Assembly (NCBI GenBank): GCA_036273515.1
Contig: DASUHM010000069.1
Location: forward strand, 1-64,000
Direction: 5' to 3'
Length of the DNA stretch: 64,000 nt
Source: Gaiellales bacterium
GTDB taxonomy: Bacteria; Actinomycetota; Thermoleophilia; Gaiellales; JAICJC01
Shown here in pieces: positions 27,663 through 36,095 of this stretch; the first letter of the stretch is position 1; each line of letters begins with the position of its first letter. A program made the position numbers and the translations under genes. The notes under the pieces were generated by a model that saw nothing but the letters and a program-made list of their open reading frames with translations, was not told the DNA's origin and made no database searches.

Positions 27663-28391
27663 ATGCCCGCGCTCCACGGCAGCCGCGGCCTCGTGGTGGG
27701 GGGCGCGCACAGGCTCGGAAAGGCGATCGCCCTCGACCTTGCTGAAGGAGGCGCCGACGTCGCCATCAGCTACCACTCGAGCGCGCACGCGGCCGAGGCC
27801 ACCCGAGCCGAGATCGGGGCGCTCGGCGTGCGGACGGCCGCGTTCGCGGCCGAGGCCGGCGACCCCGCCCAGATGGCGGCCCTGATCGACTCCGCCGCCG
27901 TCGAGCTGGGCGGCCTCGAGATCGTCGTCTACTGCCCCTCGGCCGGCTTCCTGCCCGTGCGGCCCGAGGACGTGACCGAGGAGCTCTTCGACGCGGCGTT
28001 CGACTCGACCGCCAAGGGGTTCATGTTCGCCGCCCAGGCGGCCCACCGGCAGATGGCGGCGTCCGGCGGAGGCGTGATCGTCGCGATCACGGACGTCGCC
28101 GGGATCCAGGCCTGGCCGCTCTTCACCCCGCACGGCGGGGCCAAGGCGGCCCAGATCCAGATGGTGAAGTCGCTCGCCCTGGCATGGGGCAAGGACGGCG
28201 TGCGCGTGTGCGGGGTGGCGCCGGGACCGGTGCTCCTGCCCGAGGGCGTGCGCGGCGACAACGAGGAGACCGCCCTCGGCCGCATCGGCGATCCGGCGGA
28301 CGTGTGCCGGGCCGTCCGCTTCCTGATCGAGTCGGACTTCGTCACCGGCTCGAACGTCATCGTCGACGGCGGCCGCATCCTGCGCCCGTAG
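27663..28391 (+). CDS. Pteridine-reductase-like SDR with altered active site
   Basis: A 242-residue short-chain dehydrogenase. The nucleotide site reads GGAHRLGKAIALDLAEGGADVAISYHSS, close to the GAxRxG form of FolM/PTR1 pteridine reductases. The catalytic stretch is VAITDVAGIQAW...TPHGGAKAA: the Lys is kept, Ser is Asp (as in PTR1), and the usual Tyr is His. It may be a reductase using His/Lys or a non-catalytic member. TAGCAT 8 nt before the ATG suggests a leaderless mRNA. A CAATTG-type palindrome lies 4 nt downstream. Confidence 0.8.
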   Translation: MPALHGSRGLVVGGAHRLGKAIALDLAEGGADVAISYHSSAHAAEATRAEIGALGVRTAAFAAEAGDPAQMAALIDSAAVELGGLEIVVYCPSAGFLPVRPEDVTEELFDAAFDSTAKGFMFAAQAAHRQMAASGGGVIVAITDVAGIQAWPLFTPHGGAKAAQIQMVKSLALAWGKDGVRVCGVAPGPVLLPEGVRGDNEETALGRIGDPADVCRAVRFLIESDFVTGSNVIVDGGRILRP

Positions 28392-28395
28392 CCTC

Positions 28396-28426
28396 CCAAT
28401 TGGCACACGCGGGCGATGTCAATTGG
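28396..28426. repeat. CAATTG-N17-CAATTG palindromic repeat, copy 1
   Basis: CCAATTGGCAC at 28396-28406 and GATGTCAATTGG at 28415-28426 with two CAATTG boxes 17 nt apart (28397-28402, 28420-28425). It lies between two convergent SDR genes, 4 nt from each stop codon, and could terminate both. Confidence 0.65.
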
Positions 28427-28430
28427 TCGG

Positions 28431-29135
28431 CTAGACGGAGCGGGTGATCGCGCCGTCGATGCGGATGTTCTGGCCGGTCAGGTAGGCGACCCGATCGGAG
28501 GCGAGCAGCGCGATCAGTTCGGCCACCTCCTCGACCTTCCCGTAGCGGCCCATCGGGATCCGCTCGCGGAACTGCTCCTGCTCGGGGAGCGAGTCGATGA
28601 AGCCGGGCAGCACGTTATTCATGCGCACGTTGGCCGGCGCGTAGCGGTCGGCGAAGAGCTTGGTGAATGCGGCCAGCCCGGCGCGGAAGACGCCGCTCGT
28701 CGGGAAGACGGGGTCGGGCTCGAAGGCGGCGAACGTGGAGACGTTCACGATCGCGCCGCCGCCCTGGGCGACCATGATCGGCGTGACGAGGCGGGTGGGG
28801 CGGACGACGTTCATGAAGTAGACGTCCATGCCGGTGCGCCACTGCTCGTCGGTCAGCTCGAGGATCGGGGCGCGGGGGCCGTGGCCGGCGCTGTTCACGA
28901 GCGCGTCGATGCGGCCGTAACGCTCCATGGCCGCGTCGATCAGCCGCTTCAGGTCATCCTCGGACTGGTTCGAGCCGGTGACGCCGACGCCGCCGAGCTC
29001 TCCGGCCAGCGCCTCACCCTTGCCCGACGACGACAGGATGGCGACCTGAAAGCCGTCCCGGGCCAGGCGGCGCGCGCCAGCGGCGCCCATGCCGCTCCCC
29101 CCGGCCGTCACGACTGCGACGCGCTCGTCCGCCAC
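28431..29135 (-). CDS. SDR family protein lacking the YxxxK pair
   Basis: A 234-residue short-chain dehydrogenase-like protein: TAGGSGMGAAGARRLARDGF binds the cofactor, LVNSAGHG is present, and the C-terminus DGAITRSV is typical. At the catalytic position it reads PTSGVFRAGLAAFTKLFADRYA, so Tyr is Ser and Lys is Arg. That SGVFRAGL form recurs in a known oxidoreductase-like subgroup, hence it is not a local mutation. It is the third gene of the dehydrogenase-enolase superfamily-SDR operon with a 4-nt gap. Confidence 0.8.
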   Translation of the reverse strand: MADERVAVVTAGGSGMGAAGARRLARDGFQVAILSSSGKGEALAGELGGVGVTGSNQSEDDLKRLIDAAMERYGRIDALVNSAGHGPRAPILELTDEQWRTGMDVYFMNVVRPTRLVTPIMVAQGGGAIVNVSTFAAFEPDPVFPTSGVFRAGLAAFTKLFADRYAPANVRMNNVLPGFIDSLPEQEQFRERIPMGRYGKVEEVAELIALLASDRVAYLTGQNIRIDGAITRSV

Positions 29136-29139
29136 GGCG

Positions 29140-30243
29140 TCACCGTACCTCGGAGGCGCGCCGGTCGGCGGCGCGCAGCCAGTCCGGGTCGATCTCGACG
29201 CCCCAGCCCGGACCCGCCGGCGCCGGCAGGCGGCCGTCGCACACGACGATCGACGGGTCGAACAGGCCGTCCTGCCACGGGTAGTAGCCGGGCCCCTCGA
29301 TCGAGAGTTCGAGATGGCTGCCGGCGTTCGGGATCGCGCACATCAGGTGCTGGGCGAAGACGGTGACGAGCGAGAGGTTCGCGGAGTGGGGCGTGCAGGG
29401 CAGGCCGGCCGCGGCCGCCATCTCCGCCACCCGAAGCGCCCGGGTCAGTCCGCCGACGTAGCAGACGTCTGGCTGGACGACGTCGACGGCGCGCATGCCG
29501 ACCATCCGCCGCCACTGCCACAGGAAGCAGTCCTGCTCGCCGCCGGTGACGTCGAGGTCGAGCGCGGCGGTCACCTCGGCCGTCCAGTCGAGCTCCCAGT
29601 ACGGGCACGGCTCCTCGAAGTGGTCGACGCCGTGCGCCTCCAGGAACCGCCCCACCTCGATCGCCCGGGCAGGCGTGTAGCAGCTGTTCGCGTCGACGAG
29701 CAGGCGGGCGTCGTCGCCGACGGCCGCGCGCACCGCGGGCACGATCTCCTCGGTGCGGCCGGGCCACTCGTCGCGGTCGTGGCCGCACTCGCGGCCCACC
29801 CGGATCTTGAACGCGTCGAAGCCGTGCTCGGCCTGGAGCGCCGCCAGCCGCGCTGCTTCGGCAGTCGGCGTGATGTCGCGGCGCATGCTGGACGCGTAGG
29901 CCGGAAGGTCGCGCGGCCCGCCGCCGGCGAGGGTGCAGACCGGCACGCCGGCCCGGCGGGCGCGCATGTCCCAGAGCGCCGTGTCGACGCCGGCGAGGGC
30001 GCGGCAGACGTACGAGCCGGGGAACTTGTGCTCGGCTTCGAGGACGCGCGTGCCGAGCGCCGCGGCGTCCTCCGGGTCGCCGCCGAGCACGTGTGGCGCG
30101 ACCTGGCGGTGCAACACCTCGGCGGTGATGTCGGCCTGGTAGGGCGACACCTGGCCCCAGCCCTCGGCGCCGTCGCCGTCGCGCACGCGGACGAAGCCGA
30201 CCCACTCGCTCGCGAACGTCTCGATGCTCGTGATCGCGCTCAC
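29140..30243 (-). CDS. Mandelate racemase/muconate lactonizing (enolase superfamily) enzyme
   Basis: A 367-residue enolase-superfamily protein. The barrel carries FKIRVG (catalytic Lys region), metal ligands in LLVDANSCY (Asp), HFEEPCP (Glu) and TGGEQD (Glu), VVQPDVCYVGG and the distal TPHSAN His. This is the sugar-acid dehydratase/racemase pattern; the substrate cannot be assigned. The GTG start at 30243 overlaps the dehydrogenase stop (GTGA), and the long upstream extension of the frame has no homology-like sequence. It is the middle gene of a minus-strand operon, probably for oxidation and dehydration of a sugar or polyol. Confidence 0.85.
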   Translation of the reverse strand: MSAITSIETFASEWVGFVRVRDGDGAEGWGQVSPYQADITAEVLHRQVAPHVLGGDPEDAAALGTRVLEAEHKFPGSYVCRALAGVDTALWDMRARRAGVPVCTLAGGGPRDLPAYASSMRRDITPTAEAARLAALQAEHGFDAFKIRVGRECGHDRDEWPGRTEEIVPAVRAAVGDDARLLVDANSCYTPARAIEVGRFLEAHGVDHFEEPCPYWELDWTAEVTAALDLDVTGGEQDCFLWQWRRMVGMRAVDVVQPDVCYVGGLTRALRVAEMAAAAGLPCTPHSANLSLVTVFAQHLMCAIPNAGSHLELSIEGPGYYPWQDGLFDPSIVVCDGRLPAPAGPGWGVEIDPDWLRAADRRASEVR

Positions 30244-31316
30244 GGCACGATCACGTTGCGGATCGCCTCGCCCCGGCGCATGGCGGCGACCGCCTCGTTG
30301 ATCTCCTCCAGCGGGTAGGTGGCGGTCACCAGCTCGTCGAGCCGCAGCCGCCCCTCGCGGTAGAGCGCGGCGATCCGGGGTACGTCTTCGGCCGGCCGGG
30401 CGGAGCCGAGCTTGCTGCCGACGATGCGCTTGCCGTCGTGGGCGAGCGCGCCGGGGTCGAAGCGGGCCAGCTCGCCGGTCGGCGGCATCCCGACCACGAC
30501 CAGCGTGCCGCCCCGGCGCAGGCAGGCGAGGCCCTGGTCGACCGCGGCGGCCGATCCGGCCGTCACGATCACGGCGTCTGCGCCGCCGCCCGTGACCTCC
30601 GTGACGGCCGTAACCGAGTCGGTCGCCGTCGCGTCGATGCCACGCGTTGCGCCGAGCGCGGCCGCCGCGGCCAGCTTCGCCGCCGAGACGTCGATCGCGA
30701 TCACCTCGCCGGCGCCGGCGATGGCGGCGCCCTGCACGGCGTTCAGGCCGACGCCGCCCGCGCCGAGCACGACGACGCGGGCGCCCGGCCCGATGCCGGC
30801 GTCGCGGACGGCGGCGCCGAAGCCGGTCATGACGGCGCAGGCGATCAGGCAGGCGCTCGTGTCCGGCACCCCGTCGGGGACGGGCACGGCCTGCGACGCG
30901 TGCACGACCGCCTCGTCGGCGAAGGTGCCGCAGCGCATGCCCTGGGCGGCGCGGCGGCCGTCGCCGAGCCGGATCGGCGACAGCTCGTCGAGCCGGAAGC
31001 GGGCCGCGCACAGGGCCGGGGCGCCCTCGCGGCAGCGAGCGCAGGCGCCGCAGCTGCGCACGAGGCTGACGACGACGCGGTCGCCCTCGGCCGGCGCCGC
31101 GCCTGGCCCCGTCTCGACGACGATCCCGCAGGCCTCGTGCCCGAACACCGCCGGGAGCTGACCGCCCCAGGCGCCGGCGGCGTAGGCGACGTCGCTGTGG
31201 CAGATCGCGCAGGCCGTCACCCGGACGCGCACCTCGTCCGCGGCGGGCGGGTCGAGCGTCACCTCCTCCACGGTCAGCGGCTCGGAGAAGGCGTGGCAGA
31301 CGGCGGCGCGTGGCAT
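30240..31316 (-). CDS. Zinc-dependent alcohol dehydrogenase
   Basis: A 358-residue zinc MDR dehydrogenase: catalytic zinc ligands in CAICHSD and FGHEA; structural zinc Cys in RSCGACARCREGAPALC; Rossmann VVVLGAGGVGLNAVQGA with following IAIDVS, so NAD(H) is expected. The start at 31316 begins at the family-like MPRAAVCHAF and has AGGTG about 9 nt upstream; an in-frame start at 31355 adds 13 residues. It heads the operon with the enolase-superfamily and SDR genes. It is divergent from thyX. Confidence 0.87.
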   Translation of the reverse strand: MPRAAVCHAFSEPLTVEEVTLDPPAADEVRVRVTACAICHSDVAYAAGAWGGQLPAVFGHEACGIVVETGPGAAPAEGDRVVVSLVRSCGACARCREGAPALCAARFRLDELSPIRLGDGRRAAQGMRCGTFADEAVVHASQAVPVPDGVPDTSACLIACAVMTGFGAAVRDAGIGPGARVVVLGAGGVGLNAVQGAAIAGAGEVIAIDVSAAKLAAAAALGATRGIDATATDSVTAVTEVTGGGADAVIVTAGSAAAVDQGLACLRRGGTLVVVGMPPTGELARFDPGALAHDGKRIVGSKLGSARPAEDVPRIAALYREGRLRLDELVTATYPLEEINEAVAAMRRGEAIRNVIVP

Positions 31317-31363
31317 CGGTGGGACACCTACCACAGCCGCCCGCGGGAGTAGCATGGACAGGG

Positions 31364-32095
31364 ATGAGCACCGATGTGGTCGACGCGGGGAAGATGGTGG
31401 ACGAGCGAGCAGAGCCAGGCGCGATCCCGGTTCTCGACCACGGCTTCGTCCGGCTCGACGGCGCCATGGCCGACGACCTCTCGGTCGTGAACGCGGCCCG
31501 CGTCTCGTTCGCCCAGCGCTCCGACCATCTCGACGAGCGTGACCAGGGCCTGATCCGGTTCCTGATGCGCGAGCGCCACGGCACGCCGTTCGAGCACAAC
31601 GCGTTCCGGTTCCACGTGAAGCTGCCGATCTTCGTGATGCGCGAGTGGGCCCGGCACCGGATCGGCTCGTTCAACGAGTGGAGCGCCCGCTACTCGCAGC
31701 TCGACTCCGAGTTCTACATCCCCGAGCCCGAGGACGTGCGGACGCAGGTCGGAAAGCCGGGCGCGTACAGCTTTGACCCGGTCGACCCGGAGCTCGCCGA
31801 GCACGCCCGCGAATCGCAGCGGGCGGTCTACGAGCAGGCCTACGCGACCTACGTCGACCTGCTGGAGCAGGGCGTCGCCAAGGAGGTCGCGCGGAACGTC
31901 CTTCCGGTCGCGATCTACACCCAGTTTTACTGGACGGTCAACGCGCGCAGCCTGATGAACTTCCTCTCGCTGCGAAACGCCGTCACCGCCCAGCGCGAGA
32001 TCCGCCGCTACGCGGCGGCCTGCGAGCAGCTGTTCGGCGAGAAGATGCCGATCACGCACTCGGCGTTCATCGCGAACGAGCGCCGCGCCCCGTAG
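31364..32095 (+). CDS. thyX: Flavin-dependent thymidylate synthase
   Basis: A 243-residue ThyX. The signature RHRxxSxNExSxR is exact (RHRIGSFNEWSAR), with HGTPFEHNAFRFHVKLPIFV before it and NFLSLRNAVTAQREIRRYA near the end. It makes dTMP from dUMP with methylene-tetrahydrofolate and FAD/NADPH, without producing dihydrofolate; this pairs logically with folE2 in the window. TAGCAT is 8 nt upstream of the ATG, a leaderless-type start. A palindromic repeat lies 41 nt downstream. Confidence 0.95.
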   Translation: MSTDVVDAGKMVDERAEPGAIPVLDHGFVRLDGAMADDLSVVNAARVSFAQRSDHLDERDQGLIRFLMRERHGTPFEHNAFRFHVKLPIFVMREWARHRIGSFNEWSARYSQLDSEFYIPEPEDVRTQVGKPGAYSFDPVDPELAEHARESQRAVYEQAYATYVDLLEQGVAKEVARNVLPVAIYTQFYWTVNARSLMNFLSLRNAVTAQREIRRYAAACEQLFGEKMPITHSAFIANERRAP

Positions 32096-32136
32096 GCCGA
32101 ATAGACGGGGTCAGAGCCCGAATGGCGGCTCGGGCC

Positions 32137-32167
32137 GCACCAAACGGGGTCAGACCCCTTCTGGTGC
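32137..32167. repeat. GGGGTCAGACCCC repeat with outer stem GCACCA/TGGTGC
   Basis: The core GGGGTCAGACCCC (32146-32158) is framed by GCACCA (32137-32142) and TGGTGC (32162-32167). GGGTCAGACCCCTTCTGG is identical over 18 nt to 60323-60340, whose outer stem differs but still pairs. A degenerate second core, GGGGTCAGAGCCC, lies just upstream at 32107-32119. Located between thyX and a gene remnant. Confidence 0.65.
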
Positions 32168-32181
32168 GTGTTGCCTCTCTG

Positions 32182-32412
32182 TCACACGGCTCGGGTGATC
32201 TCGTACTCGACCTCGCCCTGCTCGGCGCCGGGGAGCGGGTCGTCGAACTCGGGGTAGTCGGTTCGCAGCCATTGTCTGGGCGATCACCCGGCGGGACGCC
32301 CACGGTCTCGAACGCATGCCGTAGGAGCGCCAGGGATGCCTCGGTCGCAAGGCCCTGCCGCCACCAGCGGCGCGGGAGCCGGTAGCCGAGACGCTCGTCC
32401 GCCCGCGCGGTG
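32182..32412 (-). pseudogene. GNAT acetyltransferase remnant (RimJ/RimL-like)
   Basis: Three consecutive fragments in three minus-strand frames give pieces of one GNAT protein in the right order: ERLGYRLPRRWWRQGLATEA plus SLALLRHAFETVG, then RRVIAQTMAANR, then DYPEFDDPLPGAEQGEVEYE ending ITRAV and a stop at 32182-32184. The N-terminal third and the segment between the last two pieces are missing. This is a decayed gene with frameshifts and deletions. The rest of the 393-nt gap holds repeats and the promoter region of the next gene. Confidence 0.75.
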
Positions 32413-32488
32413 TGACGGCCGTCTCAATCCGTGGCCGGCACGGGCCCGTATCCCAACGAACTTCCTGTCGACTCATCAAAGGACTGAC

Positions 32489-33328
32489 ATGCACATACGC
32501 AGGATTCTCACGGGCGCGCTGGTGGTGATGCCGGGCGTGGCGGGACTCGTCGCGGGGACGGCGGCGCCGGTTGAGGCTGCCGCGACCGCCCCGCCCGGCT
32601 ATCGCATCGTGCGCACCGCCGACCTCCCGGCGCCGGCGTCGATCCTCGACACCACCGGGCAGGCGAACTGCCCGACCGGCACCGTGCCGTGGGGCGGCGG
32701 CGCGAGCTTCACGAACGGCTTCGCGGCGATCGGCGTGAGCCTCGAGACCTCCGAGCCCGTCACGGGAGGCTGGCGGGCGCGGGTCAACAACGCCTCGGGC
32801 GCCGCGCAGACGTTCCGGGTGGACGTCATGTGCGCGAACAAGCCGAAGGGCTACAAGATCGCGTTCGCCACCGCGGACAACCCGCCGCACACCACCTCGC
32901 CGGCCACGGTCAGCTGCCCGACCGGCACCGTCGTCCTGAGCGGAGGCGCGTTCTCGACCTCCGACACGACCGCGAATCTCTTGACGAGCGCCGGCCCGCT
33001 CGGACCGCACCGGTATACGGCATCCATGGCCAACACGTCGGATGCCGATCAGCAGGTCACGGCCTTCGCGGTATGTGGCGCCAAGCCGGCGAAGTACACC
33101 ATCGTGTCGCAGTCCGAGACCGACATGGGGGTCGACGACCCGGCGCTGACGCCCGTCTGCCCCACCGGGACGTCCATCCTGGGCGGAGGCCTCCAGGTCG
33201 TGAACCCGGGCTTCGACATCGCGATCGCCGGGTCGCTGGACGAGGATCGCCACGGATGGTTCGGCGAGGCCGTCAACCAGCGCCCGGGCGCGACCACGTT
33301 CACCAGCCAGGCCATCTGCGCCGCCTAG
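32489..33328 (+). CDS. Secreted protein with three CPTGT-repeat units
   Basis: A 279-residue exoprotein with signal peptide (RRILTGALVVMPGVAGLVAG...). The mature part contains three units of about 75-80 residues, each opening with a Cys-rich turn: CPTGTVPWGGGASF, CPTGTVVLSGGAFS and CPTGTSILGGGLQV, and each closing near a second Cys (VMCANKPKGY, AVCGAKPAKY, AICAA). One disulfide per unit is likely. No catalytic motif is visible; the family appears to be an uncharacterised beta-rich actinobacterial exoprotein. AAAGGA lies 6 nt before the ATG, which sets the start. Confidence 0.8.
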   Translation: MHIRRILTGALVVMPGVAGLVAGTAAPVEAAATAPPGYRIVRTADLPAPASILDTTGQANCPTGTVPWGGGASFTNGFAAIGVSLETSEPVTGGWRARVNNASGAAQTFRVDVMCANKPKGYKIAFATADNPPHTTSPATVSCPTGTVVLSGGAFSTSDTTANLLTSAGPLGPHRYTASMANTSDADQQVTAFAVCGAKPAKYTIVSQSETDMGVDDPALTPVCPTGTSILGGGLQVVNPGFDIAIAGSLDEDRHGWFGEAVNQRPGATTFTSQAICAA

Positions 33329-33468
33329 ACCTCGCCGGCGAGCAGCTCGAGCCTGTTGCCGGACGGGAGTAGGCGCTTCCGAGTGCGTCCCCGAGTCGGG
33401 GCGGTCGCCCACAGCGCCTCGGCGCGATGGGGGTAGATCTGGTGCTGAACCGCCCGGGTGAAGTGTCC
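33325..33468 (-). pseudogene. Remnant of a VOC/glyoxalase-like gene
   Basis: The minus strand ends LLPSGNRLELLAGEV-stop, a duplicate of the C-terminus of the intact VOC gene just upstream (RDPFGNRLELLADEGRLP). The ~35 codons before it are open but unlike VOC sequence and have no start codon. Its stop shares CTAG with the stop of the convergent exoprotein gene. Probably a partial duplication followed by decay. Confidence 0.55.
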
Positions 33469-33510
33469 CGGCGTTCATGGCGCGCTCCTTCGACGCCCCA
33501 TCGGTGATCC

Positions 33511-33891
33511 CTACGGCAACCGGCCTTCGTCCGCCAACAGCTCGAGCCTGTTCCCGAACGGGTCGCGCGTGTAGAAGCGGCGGACGCCCGGCCAGCGCTC
33601 GTCCCACTCGACGTCGGCGCCGGCCGCCTCGAGCCGGGTGGCGACGGCGTCGAGGTCGCGCATGCGCAGGCCAGGGTGGGCCTTGCGGGCGGGCGTGAAC
33701 TCCCGCTCGACGCCCAGGTGCAGGCCGGGCTCGAACCAGACGCCACCGGTCGCCCGCATCGGCTCGGGCTTCTCCATCTCGCGCAGGCCGAGCAGCCCGG
33801 CGTAGAACCGCCGGGCGGCATCCTCGCCGCCCGGCGGTATCGCCACCTGCACGTGGTCGAGCGCCGCCGCCTCGCGGTCGCGCTCCGCCAC
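33511..33891 (-). CDS. VOC/glyoxalase-fold protein
   Basis: A 126-residue vicinal oxygen chelate protein with two beta-alpha-beta-beta-beta units: LDHVQVAIPPGGEDAARRFY and, in the second half, DAVATRLEAAGADVEW...RRFYTRDPFGNRLELL. The first His and last Glu metal ligands are present. VOC proteins of this size include antibiotic-binding resistance proteins and small dioxygenases. It directly abuts the MFS stop codon (no intervening base) as third gene of a TetR-controlled efflux operon, which favours a detoxification role (inference). GTG start. Confidence 0.85.
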   Translation of the reverse strand: MAERDREAAALDHVQVAIPPGGEDAARRFYAGLLGLREMEKPEPMRATGGVWFEPGLHLGVEREFTPARKAHPGLRMRDLDAVATRLEAAGADVEWDERWPGVRRFYTRDPFGNRLELLADEGRLP

Positions 33892-35469
33892 CTACATCTC
33901 CACGATCGCGGGCGGCGCCTCGGCCGCCTCAGCGCCCTCGCCCGCAGGCGCTTCCGCCGCGGCCGGCGCCTTCATGTGGGCGAGGCCGATCCCGGCCACG
34001 AGCGCCGCCGCGAAGGTGAGCCCGGCGCCCGCGCGGAGCGCCCACTCGACGCCGTGCACGAACGACTCGAGCGCGGCGGTCTGGGCCGCCTGGCTGTGGG
34101 TGATGGCCAGGATCTGCTTGCCCTGGCCGCCCTGCACCAGCGGCGTCAGCCGCTCGGCCGCCGACTGCAGCTGCGGCGGAAGGCCCGAGATCCGGTCGGT
34201 CCACATGCTCGCGGCGAGGGTCGTGCCGATCCCGCCGAGCACGGCGATGCCGAGCGCGCCGCCGACCTGGCGCGACGCGTTGATGACGCCGGAGGCGATG
34301 CCGGCCTTGGTGCGCTCGACCGCCGCCATGCCGGTCGCCGAGACGGCGGGCATCGTCAGCGCCATGCCGGCGCCCATGAGCATCTGGAACGGCCAGATCA
34401 GGTTGTACGACGAGTCGACCCGCACGAACGAGAGCCCGAACAGGCCGATCGACGCGAACAGCATGCCAACCGTCATCAGCCAGCGCGGGCCGACGCGACC
34501 GGACAGCCGGCCGCCGATCGGCGCGACGAACAGGATCATCATCGTGGTCGGCAGCGTGCGCAGGCCGGCCTGGATCGGGTCGTAGCCGCGCACGTTCTGG
34601 AAGTAGAGGGTCAGGAAGTAGATGACGCCGAACAGGGCCACGCCGACGAGCGCCACCACGATGCTCGACACCGTGAAGGCGCGGATCTTGAAGAACGACA
34701 GCGGGATCATCGGGTCGTCGGTGCGGCTCTCCCAGAGCACGAACAGCGCGCCCAGGACGATGGCGGCGCCGATGAAGGCGAGCGTGTAGGCGCCGAGCCA
34801 GGCGTGGTTGGCCGTCTTGATCAGGCCCCATGTGAGCGAGAAGAGGCTCGCGCTGATCAGCACCGTGCCGACGATGTCGAGCGAGCGGGCCGACGGGTCG
34901 CTCGACTCGATCACGGCCCACGCGGTCACGCCGAGCGCGATCACGCCGATCGGCACGTTCACCCAGAACACCGCCGACCAGGAGAAGTGCTGGGTGAGGA
35001 AGCCGCCCAGCAGCGGGCCGATGGCGAGGCCGAGGCCGGAGATGCCGGCCCAGATGCCGATCGCCTGGGGCAGCTGCTTGCGCGGGAACGCGGCCACCAG
35101 GATCGAGAGCGACAGCGGGTTGAGCAGCGCGCCGCCGATGCCCTGCACGGCGCGGAAGCCGATCAGCTGCGTGTCCGTTTGCGCGAGCGCGCACGCCATC
35201 GACGACAGCGTGAAGATGACCAGGCCGAGCATGAAGATCCGCTTGCGCCCGAACCGGTCGCCGAGCTTGCCGCCCAGGAGGATCAGGGTGGCGAACACCA
35301 GGATGTAGGCGTTCACCGTCCATTCGAGGTTCTCCGGCGTCGGCTTCAGCTCGTGCTGGATCGACGGGAGCGCGACGTTCACGATCGTGTTGTCGAGCAT
35401 GATCATGAACAGCGCGAAGCACATGGCGAACAACGTCCACCACTTGTGGTTGGCGTTCTCGTGAGTCAC
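33892..35469 (-). CDS. DHA2 (EmrB/QacA-type) drug exporter
   Basis: A 525-residue MFS transporter with 14 predicted helices. Motif A is GGKLGDRFGRKR, the DHA2 signature LDNTIVNVALPSIQHEL is at the first helix and motif C-like GLGLAIGPLLGGFL in helix 5. It exports toxic compounds using the proton gradient. The C-terminus is Ala/Glu-rich and cytoplasmic. Its start overlaps the TetR stop (ATGA) and the VOC gene abuts its stop, making a regulator-exporter-accessory operon under the palindromic operator at 36096. Confidence 0.92.
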   Translation of the reverse strand: MTHENANHKWWTLFAMCFALFMIMLDNTIVNVALPSIQHELKPTPENLEWTVNAYILVFATLILLGGKLGDRFGRKRIFMLGLVIFTLSSMACALAQTDTQLIGFRAVQGIGGALLNPLSLSILVAAFPRKQLPQAIGIWAGISGLGLAIGPLLGGFLTQHFSWSAVFWVNVPIGVIALGVTAWAVIESSDPSARSLDIVGTVLISASLFSLTWGLIKTANHAWLGAYTLAFIGAAIVLGALFVLWESRTDDPMIPLSFFKIRAFTVSSIVVALVGVALFGVIYFLTLYFQNVRGYDPIQAGLRTLPTTMMILFVAPIGGRLSGRVGPRWLMTVGMLFASIGLFGLSFVRVDSSYNLIWPFQMLMGAGMALTMPAVSATGMAAVERTKAGIASGVINASRQVGGALGIAVLGGIGTTLAASMWTDRISGLPPQLQSAAERLTPLVQGGQGKQILAITHSQAAQTAALESFVHGVEWALRAGAGLTFAAALVAGIGLAHMKAPAAAEAPAGEGAEAAEAPPAIVEM

Positions 35470-36086
35470 GGGGTCTCCTCGGGAGCAGCAGGATTCGGGC
35501 GGAACATGCGGCAGAGCGTGGCCGCCACGGCCACGAATTCACCCAGCGCCGCGTTTCCATGCACGGCGTGGGCGTGTCCGCCGGCGAGCGTGTAGCCGTA
35601 CAGGATCCAGGCGGCGTTGTCCGGGTCGATGTCCGCGCGGATCTCGCCCGCCGCCTGGCCGGCGGCGATGTGCGCGGACATCCGCCCCCGCACCTCGTCC
35701 ACGCTCGCGGTGAGCGCGGCGCGCACCTGGGGGTCGTCCACGAGGCCGGCCGCGAGCGTCCGCAGGCGGATGGTCTCGATGATGAGAGGGTCGCTCGTGG
35801 CCCGCTCGGCCACGGCCAGCATCCCCGACATCGCATCGCCCGCCTCGACCTTGAGCGCGTCCACCATCTCCTTCATCGACTCGGTGGCGTCCCGCAGGAC
35901 GGCGGCGAACAGGGCCTGCTTCGACGGGAAGTGCTTGTAGAGCGTCGGCTCGGAGCAGCCCGCGCCGGACGCGATGGTGGCGGTGCGGGCGCCGCGGAAC
36001 CCCCGCGAGGCGAACTCGTGGCGGGCCGCGGCGAGGATCGCGCGGCGGCGCTCCTCGGCCGTGAGCCGGGTGTAGTCGACGACCAT
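35466..36086 (-). CDS. TetR-family repressor
   Basis: A 206-residue TetR-type regulator: N-terminal HTH TAEERRRAILAAARHEFASRG...TATIASGAGCSEPTLYKHFPSKQALF, followed by an all-helical ligand domain. It is the first gene of the TetR-MFS-VOC operon, and a perfect 18-nt palindrome lies 9 nt upstream of its ATG. Autorepression with relief by the exported compound is the expected logic. Confidence 0.93.
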   Translation of the reverse strand: MVVDYTRLTAEERRRAILAAARHEFASRGFRGARTATIASGAGCSEPTLYKHFPSKQALFAAVLRDATESMKEMVDALKVEAGDAMSGMLAVAERATSDPLIIETIRLRTLAAGLVDDPQVRAALTASVDEVRGRMSAHIAAGQAAGEIRADIDPDNAAWILYGYTLAGGHAHAVHGNAALGEFVAVAATLCRMFRPNPAAPEETP

Positions 36087-36095
36087 CCGCCCAGG

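Noticed and set aside
30244-31674. N-terminal extension of the enolase-superfamily frame to 844 codons
   Set aside because: The extension is Arg/Pro-rich and antisense or out-of-frame to the dehydrogenase; a GTGA-coupled GTG at 30243 is a better start.
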